Source: a gamma proteobacterium symbiont of Stewartia floridana
GTDB lineage: Bacteria; Pseudomonadota; Gammaproteobacteria; Chromatiales; Chromatiaceae
Assembly (NCBI GenBank): GCA_003676145.1
Contig: NAUB01000023.1
Coordinates: 124,001-188,000 of the forward strand
Length of the DNA: 64,000 nucleotides
Reading direction: 5' to 3'
The translations under genes and the position numbers were made by a program. The notes under the pieces are model-generated. The model was not told where the DNA came from. It worked only from the letters and a program-made list of their open reading frames with translations, and did not search any database. Shown here piece after piece: positions 27,519-35,500 of this stretch. Position 1 is the stretch's first letter; every line of letters begins with the position of its first letter.

Positions 27519-29132
27519 TCACTCGAGCAATTCGCCGGCAGCACCACCGTAGGGGTTGGCCGGCTGACCCGCTAGCTGCAGCCACAGCTGTTGCGCCTGT
27601 TGATCCTGATAGAGCTGCACTCCCTGCTGCTGGTAGTGATCTCGGCGACCGTTGAGTACCCAGGGTTGCAGCTCGCTGACCAGCTGATGCAAGGCCTGCT
27701 GCAGAGCACTCTCGGTACGCGCCTGCTGAGCCATTTCGATCGCCTCGGCGGCGCCCTGCATGATCGGCCCCAAACGGGTGGCGCCGAAGCCGGGCCAGAG
27801 CAGATCACGAATCTCACGCGCCGGCTGCAGCTGATCCGGGCTGATCTCATAGCCATCCACCAGTGCCTCATGGATGTAGAGCGCCGCATCGATCATGTGG
27901 TCCAGCATCGCCAACTGCTGCTGACTCAGGGGTAACTCATCCAGACCCAACTTGATACGCTGGAGTTTTTGAAAAGACTCCCTGAGAGCGCTCTCGGAGT
28001 CGATCAGAAACTGACCTGAAACCACGATCAGATCCTCACTGTCGACCCCCTCGAGGATCTCGGTAAAGCCGCCACTGCTACGCCCGGTTCGAACCGCTCG
28101 CGGCTGAAACCGCCCTTCACCCAGGGCCACTACCAGATAGGGGCCAGCTTCACCGATCAGCAGGGCACTCTCCTCAACCGCCAGGCGCCGTGCCAGATCG
28201 ATCTCAAACAGCACATCCGCATAGGCACCGGGGCGCAACCTTCCCGCCTGATTCGACAGGGCCAGTCGAACCCGGCCGGTGCGGCTGTCCGGATCAACGG
28301 TGGGATGGATATAGTCGATGCGACTTTCGATCACCTGCCCAGGAAGATTGGGCAGAATCACCTGCACCGGGGTCTCCATGCTGACCTCGGAGAGATCCTT
28401 CTCCGCCACCGCCGCATTGATCCAGACGGTGCTGTAGTCCTGAATCACCGCCAGCGTCTCACCCGGCCGAACATAGGCCCCCTCCCTGACCCGCAGCTCG
28501 CTCAGGGTACCGTCAGTCACCGCGTAGAAGGGAACCCGGTCGACGACCTTTCCCTGCTTGCGCAGTGTTCTTATAAAGCCTTTGGAGACCCCCAGCGCTT
28601 CGAGACGGACCGCGGCAGAAGCGATGCGCTGTTGATTGCCCCCTTGCAAGGCGCTGACATAGTCCCGCTGGGCAGCCACCAGATCGGGGCTGAACAGCTG
28701 ATAGAGCAGATCACCCTTTTTGATCGGATCACCCATGGCAGTAACCGAGAGCCTCTCCACCCAACCAGCCACCCGGCTGGAGACTTCACTGCGCAACCGC
28801 TCACTCTCCGCCACCACACCATAGGCACGCACGCGGCTGCCGAATGAGGTCATCTCGGCCCGGCCGTAACGCACGCCCATATTCTGGATCGTCTCCGGGG
28901 CGATGCTGACCACCGCCCGCTCACCGCCTTCCGCTTGCGCAGCCTGCATGGCTCCACCACTCTCCAGGGCGACCAGATCCATACCGCAGATCGGACAGCT
29001 TCCCATATCCGAAGAGATATAGTGGGGGTGCATCGGACAGGTGTATTGAGTGCCCTCTTCTGCCCCTGAGTGGCTGCTCAACAGAATCAAAACAAGCAGG
29101 GAGAAAAATACTTTACTACGCATCGGACTCAT
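27519..29132 (-). CDS. cusB: Periplasmic adaptor of copper/silver efflux, CusB type
   Basis: 537-residue membrane-fusion protein with a signal peptide (residues 1-24). A heavy-metal-binding domain follows, with YTCPMHP and CPICGMDL (about residues 30-57). Next come barrel-sandwich and beta-barrel regions (GWVERLSVTAMGDPIKKGDLLYQLFSPDL and GAYVRPGETLAVIQDYSTVWINAAVAEKDL). An alpha-helical hairpin and an extended C-terminal domain (after about residue 400) of unknown role complete it. The start ATG follows GGAGAACCC and overlaps the stop of the TolC-type gene by four bases. It bridges CusA and the outer-membrane channel. Confidence 0.9.
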   Translation of the reverse strand: MSPMRSKVFFSLLVLILLSSHSGAEEGTQYTCPMHPHYISSDMGSCPICGMDLVALESGGAMQAAQAEGGERAVVSIAPETIQNMGVRYGRAEMTSFGSRVRAYGVVAESERLRSEVSSRVAGWVERLSVTAMGDPIKKGDLLYQLFSPDLVAAQRDYVSALQGGNQQRIASAAVRLEALGVSKGFIRTLRKQGKVVDRVPFYAVTDGTLSELRVREGAYVRPGETLAVIQDYSTVWINAAVAEKDLSEVSMETPVQVILPNLPGQVIESRIDYIHPTVDPDSRTGRVRLALSNQAGRLRPGAYADVLFEIDLARRLAVEESALLIGEAGPYLVVALGEGRFQPRAVRTGRSSGGFTEILEGVDSEDLIVVSGQFLIDSESALRESFQKLQRIKLGLDELPLSQQQLAMLDHMIDAALYIHEALVDGYEISPDQLQPAREIRDLLWPGFGATRLGPIMQGAAEAIEMAQQARTESALQQALHQLVSELQPWVLNGRRDHYQQQGVQLYQDQQAQQLWLQLAGQPANPYGGAAGELLE

Positions 29133-30388
29133 GGGTTCTCCTCCACTAACATGGCATTGATACGCGCTGCGGCGATGGTTCGCTGCTTCTTCGCCTGGGC
29201 CAGATCCAGTTCGACTTCAGCCAGCTTCAGGGCTGGGCGGATCACCCCATCCAAATCCAGATCGCCCGCTTCATAGCGACGACGGTTGGCAGCCTCCAGC
29301 GCTTTCAGCCTTTGTTGACGCTGGGCGATGGCCGCAAGCAGCCGTCCGGCGGTTCGGTAGTTGGCCTGGGCAGTCTGATAGTCACTGGTTAGCTCCCGCA
29401 ACTGTCGCTCCTGCTGGGCCATCATTTTGGTCACATTGGCCTCAGCGGCTTTCAGTTTCGGGGACTGGTTGGTTGAGGACCAGAGCGGAAGCGTGGCGGT
29501 GAATTTCAATGTGAACCAGTCATCCCCGTCGAAGTTCTCGCCCGCTTCCCGCTGTTGCCAGGCAGCGCTGATCGCATAGTCCGAATCGAAAGCAGCATTA
29601 CGTTCCGCGACCTTGGCCCGGGCCACGGTCAACCTGCCCAGCTCAATTCTGATTTTCAGGAGTGACTGAGGATTACCTGTCCAGATCCTCGGTTCTATCT
29701 CTGGCAGGATTCCGTCAGGTGGAACCAGGTCGAGTAACGATCTCAGTTCAGCCTGCCAACGCTCAGCTTCGCCCGCCAAAGTGATCTTCTTCTCGCCGAT
29801 CTCCACCCGCTTCACATCCAGCTCGTCAAAACGGCCGTAGACCGCCGCCCCTGAAGCCATCTCTCCCCGCAACCAGCGCTCCCGCTCCGCCAGCAGTGCC
29901 ATCTGCTGATCGAGCGCTCCGTTGGAGGCATTGATTCTGCGCCGTTCCGCCAGGGCGGTGACCAGTCTCAACTCCAGCTCGGCCAGCACCTGCTGACGCT
30001 GCAGATCGGCCAGGGCCGCCCGCGCAAGATAGCTCTCCCTGAGGGACTCCCGTCCGTTCAATCCGGGAATCATCTGCTTGAACTCCAGGCTGCGGCTGCT
30101 CGGCAGGTAGCGGTCGAAGCTGGTCGGCTCATTCACCGGCAGATTGTTCAGCCCCAGGGTGAAATTGGGATCGGGCAGTCCCATCGAACCCTCCGCATTG
30201 GCCTGCCAATGGGAACGTTCAGCCAATGGCACCCTGAGGGCAGGATGCTGCTGCAGACGAAACAGCAGTTCTTGAAAAGCCGCTGAACTGCTCGGTTCAG
30301 TTGCAACAGCCTGACCAGCCGCTAGAAACCACAATGGCAAGAGTCGCCCGGCAACAAAGCGGACGCATCCAAACGGTCGACGAAGCAT
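29129..30388 (-). CDS. TolC-family outer-membrane protein of the copper efflux system
   Basis: About 419 residues. Signal peptide MLRRPFGC...FLAAGQAVA is followed by two repeats of long amphipathic helices with Gln/Ala/Leu-rich heptads, as in TolC/CusC channels. Family motifs include LPDPNFTLGLNNLPVNEP near residue 80 and AEANVTKMMAQQERQLRELTSDYQTAQANYRTAGRLL. I chose the ATG at 30388, which has GGGAG six bases upstream and opens directly into the signal peptide. The frame extends to 30436 but adds a hydrophilic/aromatic stretch. It has no lipobox, unlike E. coli CusC. It is the second gene of the operon, before cusB. Confidence 0.84.
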   Translation of the reverse strand: MLRRPFGCVRFVAGRLLPLWFLAAGQAVATEPSSSAAFQELLFRLQQHPALRVPLAERSHWQANAEGSMGLPDPNFTLGLNNLPVNEPTSFDRYLPSSRSLEFKQMIPGLNGRESLRESYLARAALADLQRQQVLAELELRLVTALAERRRINASNGALDQQMALLAERERWLRGEMASGAAVYGRFDELDVKRVEIGEKKITLAGEAERWQAELRSLLDLVPPDGILPEIEPRIWTGNPQSLLKIRIELGRLTVARAKVAERNAAFDSDYAISAAWQQREAGENFDGDDWFTLKFTATLPLWSSTNQSPKLKAAEANVTKMMAQQERQLRELTSDYQTAQANYRTAGRLLAAIAQRQQRLKALEAANRRRYEAGDLDLDGVIRPALKLAEVELDLAQAKKQRTIAAARINAMLVEENP

Positions 30389-30449
30389 GAAAAACTCCCA
30401 TAGCCATATCGACGGCCCAAACCAGGGCCGAAACAAACGAGATTTTTAA

Positions 30450-30839
30450 TCAGGCCGCAAGGGCCCAGGCGAGTGGGGAGCGTTTGGGAGGTCGTAATTC
30501 AACCGGCTGTTCAGGTCGTGGCGGTGCTGGCACCCGCCCCTCACTGATGTAGAGGATATGAGAGACAGCGAAAGTGACCGGCTGCAGCTGCAGCTGTACG
30601 GTAAAACCACAAAACAAGCAATGCATCGACTCACAGTCGGCCAGTTCGACCGTCGCATCCATATCGTGGCAGTGGTGTTCCATCGGTCCGCTCATCGAAC
30701 TCATCTGGGTGTCGGCCGAGATGCCACAGGCCTTAGACCAGGCCATAACCAAGGGTGCCTGTATCAGGAGCAGGATCAGTATTGCGATGCTGATTGTGCT
30801 GTGTCTTTGAGCCATGTTGAGTGACTGATGGGTTGTCAT
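30450..30839 (-). CDS. Small Cys/His/Met-rich exported protein at the head of the copper operon (DUF2946-like)
   Basis: 129 residues. A signal peptide or anchor covers residues 16-33 (ISIAILILLLIQAPLVMA). A potential metal-binding region follows: MSSMSGPMEHHCHDMD and then CESMHCLFCGF. A hydrophobic segment (TFAVSHILYI) and a Pro-rich basic tail end the chain. The pattern recalls DUF2946-type proteins found beside copper genes, but identity is uncertain. It lies 61 bases upstream of the TolC-type gene on the same strand, so it is probably the first gene of the efflux operon. The 185-base gap upstream should hold the copper-responsive promoter; I could not find a clear CueR or CusR box. Confidence 0.6.
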   Translation of the reverse strand: MTTHQSLNMAQRHSTISIAILILLLIQAPLVMAWSKACGISADTQMSSMSGPMEHHCHDMDATVELADCESMHCLFCGFTVQLQLQPVTFAVSHILYISEGRVPAPPRPEQPVELRPPKRSPLAWALAA

Positions 30840-31024
30840 CAGAGTGCTGAAAAGTTTTTCAACCTATGCAGAGAGATGACTGCAAACTCTGAATTATGTT
30901 CACTAATTTTTAGCAGACAGGCTGCCATTGATCAATTAAAAGGTCCTTTTCAGCCGATCCGAGCGGCACTGACAGGGCGCGTTGAAACGGTTTCGTCCCT
31001 CGGCAGTTTGCTAAATCAGGCCGA

Positions 31025-31648
31025 TTACTCAGGGGCCCAGACCATCTCAGTCAGATAGGCCCGGTATTGAACCACCCAGATCACCAGCGGTAATACGGAT
31101 GGCAGAATCAGGTAACCCAGCTGATAACCCAAAGCCACACCATCCATTGCAATGGGGGAGAAAGCCAATTGGGATGAGATTTCAGGCCCGAGGGTAAACA
31201 GCAGGGTCTTCAAGCCATCGAAACAGACACCCCAGACCTGGAACAGAAACAGCAGCGGCAATCCCCACAGCCATTTGTTCCATTTCAGATCCTCATCCTT
31301 CGCATCTCCGGGCGTGGCAATTGAAAGTGCCGTATAGAGGGGCAGGCCGTAGCTGTAGAGGAGCGGATTGACGGTGAAGACCAGATCACCGCTGACCCCG
31401 GGTTGCTGACCTCTCAGCAGCTCGGCGGGCATCGCCAGCAGAGTGACGAAGTCGAGACGATCCCCCTGCTGCTCCACCCCCTGGAAGATCTGCGGAAACA
31501 GTGCGGTCAAAATCCAGTCGCTGAGCAGACCCACGGGCCAGACCAGACTCGGTGCCAGATAGTACCAGCCCGCCAGACAGACCGGCAGCCAGAAGACCAC
31601 CTTGAGAACGAAAGCGGCGACCGGGTTGATCGAGCTAAGCCGAAGCAT
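31025..31648 (-). CDS. Exosortase H-associated membrane protein
   Basis: 207 residues with about four hydrophobic segments (near 14-35, 55-70, 128-150 and 175-195). It overlaps the xrtH stop by 14 bases, so both are translated together. Its size, topology and place directly after an exosortase H match the membrane protein family known to accompany XrtH. Its biochemical role is unknown; it may help present or process substrates. The identification rests mostly on context plus the general character of the sequence. Confidence 0.7.
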   Translation of the reverse strand: MLRLSSINPVAAFVLKVVFWLPVCLAGWYYLAPSLVWPVGLLSDWILTALFPQIFQGVEQQGDRLDFVTLLAMPAELLRGQQPGVSGDLVFTVNPLLYSYGLPLYTALSIATPGDAKDEDLKWNKWLWGLPLLFLFQVWGVCFDGLKTLLFTLGPEISSQLAFSPIAMDGVALGYQLGYLILPSVLPLVIWVVQYRAYLTEMVWAPE

Positions 31649-32147
31649 GCTCAGGCCCGCTGTGCGGCTTCACTCTCGGCAGATAACGCAACCAGATCAG
31701 AAACACCACCAGCACATCGAGTATGATCAGTGACTGCCAGATGTAGAGATGGGCCCACTCAAACGCGGTCTGATTCCACTGCCCCAGGTAGAAGAGGCTG
31801 ATGATCCTGAGCAGGTTCATCGCCTGGATCGCCAGGATGCCGACCCCGATACCGATCAGTTTCATCCGCCAGCTCGCCGGAAAGGCCAGCATTGCCGCGA
31901 TCAGCACAATACTCGCTTCAATACCGTTGCAGCCCGCCTCGATGGAGACCGCAAAACCACTCGCCTTGTCCAGCAGGACAATCCCGTAGGAGTGTACCCC
32001 GTGATCGAACAGCTGAATCAGCCAGGCGCTGACTTCGGCAATGAAGGCAGTGAATGGAATCACCACCCACTGCTGACCGAAAGGCATCAGCTCCAGAGTG
32101 AACAGGCCGATCAGAATGGCGCTAAAAAGCAGTGCAAATCGTAGCAT
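31635..32147 (-). CDS. xrtH: Exosortase H (transpeptidase-like sorting enzyme)
   Basis: 170-residue multi-pass membrane protein of the exosortase/archaeosortase family, which cleaves C-terminal sorting signals of surface proteins. The three catalytic residues are visible in order: Cys73 in EAGCNGIEAS, Arg114 in NLLRIISLFYLG and His133 in EWAHLYIWQ. The short length is typical of XrtH, which processes proteins with IPTL-type tails. A divergent gene 356 bases away encodes a giant protein with just such a tail, which supports the pairing. Start ATG follows GAGAG very closely. Confidence 0.87.
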   Translation of the reverse strand: MLRFALLFSAILIGLFTLELMPFGQQWVVIPFTAFIAEVSAWLIQLFDHGVHSYGIVLLDKASGFAVSIEAGCNGIEASIVLIAAMLAFPASWRMKLIGIGVGILAIQAMNLLRIISLFYLGQWNQTAFEWAHLYIWQSLIILDVLVVFLIWLRYLPRVKPHSGPEHASA

Positions 32148-32365
32148 CTCTCAAATATTCAGCGATGGAAGGCAATCACGCCTCTCTCAAATGGCGGGCC
32201 GGTTATTCGGCAAACCGACTGTGGGCTCAGATCTTGTCATTTACCGGGCCGCTTAACAAACGAATTAAAGCCCTGATTAACGTTTTGCTCAGTTTTGATC
32301 AAGCAAAGCATCAACGCAAGCCTGCAGATAACGGAAATCAAAATAAAATTAACAATTTTAAGCTT

Positions 32366-32394
32366 TTGCAAACTATTGATACGATGTTTAATAT
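32366..32394 (+). promoter_or_regulatory. Sigma-70-type promoter for the giant IPTL protein
   Basis: TTGCAA (32366-32371), a 17-base spacer, TAATAT (32389-32394). Transcription would begin near 32401 and leave a leader of about 100 bases before the ATG at 32503. It lies in the 355-base AT-rich divergent gap between xrtH and this gene; I see nothing else there. Confidence 0.5.
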
Positions 32395-32502
32395 TGATCG
32401 ATTAGAATGCTGCTTGCCGGGTTGATCGAAGGAGTGCGACACCCTCTAGCAACAATATTAAACAATGGCCTGAAGCAGGGATGTTCAAATTGAGTATCCT
32501 GT

Positions 32503-35500
32503 ATGAATTTCGACACCCCGACTTTAGTCAAAGCCCTCGTCAATAATCTCAGAACATCCCGCAACAGAATCCACCGTCATACAGTCAGCTACCTGACACT
32601 CGCTCTGTTACTGCTGCCAGGCCTGGCAACCGCCACCACCACCATCAACCATCTGTTCAGCCCGGCCACCATCAACCCGGGCGATACGCCGACTTACCGT
32701 ATCGAGATTGCCAACGACGCACTGGTCAGCCTGACCGAGGCTGAAGTCACTTCACTGCTGCTGCCCCAGATCACCATCGCCAATCCGGCCAACATCACCA
32801 ACACCTGTGGTTTTACCGGCGTCACCGCGACCCCCGGCACCTCGAGCATCGTTTTAACTAGTGGCACCATTCCGGCACGGGTGGGACTGACCGATGGCCA
32901 GTGCTTTTTCGAGCTCTCCGTCACCTCCACCACTCCAGGCACCTACATCAACAATATTCCCGCCCTGGTACCGCCGGCCAGACCCGATGCGGTGACCGCC
33001 GGTTATTCAGCGCTGGAAAACGGCGTACGCGTCTCCAACGCGACCCCGGCAAATGCCACCCTGGTGGTCAGCACACTGCTCAATCCCACCGGGAACAAAA
33101 CCTTCAGCCCGTCACCGGCCATCGCCGGGGATGCCACTACCCTGAGTATTGTGCTGAGCAATCCCAATGGGGGCGCAACCCTGCCGCTGACAACCTTCAC
33201 CGACACCCTGCCTGCCGGCATGCTGGTGGCCACACCGGCCAACAGCTCGGTCGCCTGCAGTGGCACCGGCGCCTCCAATGGCACGGTTACCGCAACCCCC
33301 GGTACGGATACGGTAACCCTGACCGGCGGCATCATCGGTGAATCGGGTAACTGCACCATTGGCGTGGATGTGGTGGTACCCACCATTGCCGGCACCAGCC
33401 AGCTGTTCGACAATGCGCTGCCGCTCGGCGCGATCGGCAACAGCCGTGGCCTGACCAGCCCCGCATTCAACCGGAACCTGACCGTCAACACCCCGATTTC
33501 GGTCTCCAAGACCTTCAACCCGGATACCATTCCGGCCGGTCAGCCCTCTCTGCTGACCATCGTCATCAACAACAACAGCACCGACAACACGCTGCCGATC
33601 ACCAGCTTTCTCGATGACCTAACCGCCACCACACTAACGATTGTCGATACCTCAACCGTCGCACCGGCAGATCCTTCGGTGGTCTGCGATGGCGTCGGTT
33701 CCGTCAACGGCAGCTTGACCGATGCGGCCAGCAATCCGCTGGACCAGGGCGATACCGGCATACTGCTGAGTGGCGCCGTGGTGGGTGTCCGCTCCGGGGT
33801 CAACGGTAAATGTACGATCACCGCCTATGTGACCTCCACTACCGATGGTGCGCACACCAACACCATTCCGGCGGATGCGGTGGTCAATCCAACCGGCCAT
33901 GCCAGTCCGACTGCCAGTGATGTGATCAACGTCAATGCCCAGCTGACCGTGGACAAGACCGTCTCCGTGAACGAGGTTGCGCCCGGTCAATGGACCGATT
34001 TCACGGTCACCGTCAACAACTGGTCCGGTGCGGATGTCACCAACCTGAGCTTCCGCGACACCCTGCCCAACACCGCTGGTAACCAGATGGTGCTGGACGA
34101 TTCTGGCGGCATACCGGTTTCCAATACCTGTGCCGGCGGTGTCTATACCGGTGTCGACGGGGATTCCGAACTGCTCTGGACCGGCGGCACGGTACCTGCC
34201 GGAGTCGGCGCCACACCGGGTACCTGTACCCTGGTGTTCCGTGCGCGGCTGCCCGCCACCGCAACCCTGGGCATGATCTTCACCAACCAGATCCCCAGCT
34301 GGGACGGGGTCAACGGGGTTGGCGGAACCGGTAACGGTCCGGGCGGTAATGTGGTCAATCCATCCCCCAGTCCGGCGGTCAATGTGGCGACCCTCGATGT
34401 TGTTGAGGTGACCAAGAACTTTCTGCAGGATCCGATTGCTCAGGGTCAGACATCGACCCTCAGACTGCGTGTTCGCAACCGTACCCTGAATCCGCTCACA
34501 GCGATCAATCTGACAGACACCCTGCCCGCCGGCCTCACCCTGGCAGCCAACCCCGCCGCCCTGAATGAGTGTGGCGGCACACTGCAGGCTTTTCCCGGGG
34601 ATACCTCGCTGATCCTCACCGGTGGCAGCCTCAATCCTCGACCCGATGACCAGATTCAGTCCAGCTGTCAGATCCGTGTACAGGTTACCGGTTCCACACC
34701 AAACACCTACCTGAACACCATCAACCCGGTCGACTTCAGCAGCAGTGGCGGCACCATTCCCTCACCGGTTTCCGACACCCTGACCATCACCGCAGGCATC
34801 ACCGGCAGTAAGAGCTTCAGTCCGACCAGTGTGACCTCCGGTGGCCGCTCCCGGGTCACCATCAACGTGGTGAATGTCTCTTCCGGTGAGCTGACCAATG
34901 TCACCATCGATGACGACACCTTCTCCGCCGGCCTGACGGTGGCCAACCCGGCCAACGCCAGTACCTCCTGTGGTGGCGCCACCACCCTGGTCGTCAATCC
35001 GGGCGCCAGCAGCGCTCAGCTGCAGGGCGTAACCCTGCCGGCGGGAGCCAACTGCGACTTTGCCTTCGACGTCACCACCAGCGGCGCAGGCCCATGGAGC
35101 AACACCATTCCGGCCGGCAACATCAGCAGTGCGGAAGGCTCTTCCAACAGCTCACCGATCACCGCCACACTGACCTCGGCGGTGGCCGATATCGGTATCA
35201 ACAAGGCCTTCAATCCGATCATCGTCACCGGTGGCCAGCCCTCTCTGCTGACCATCGATGTGATCAACAGCTCCGGCGCGACGATCCACGATGTGGCCTT
35301 CACCGATATCTTCCCCGAAGGCATCGTGGTCTACCCGGTACCGGACGCCAGCACCAACTGTCTCGGCGGTACGGTGACTGCAGTCGCCGGTGCGGGCAGC
35401 GTCTCGATGGTCGGCGCCACCCTGCTGCCGAATGACATCTGCCAGGTGTTCGTCACCACCACCTCGCTGCGCTTTCTCAACCTGACCAACTTCATTCCCG

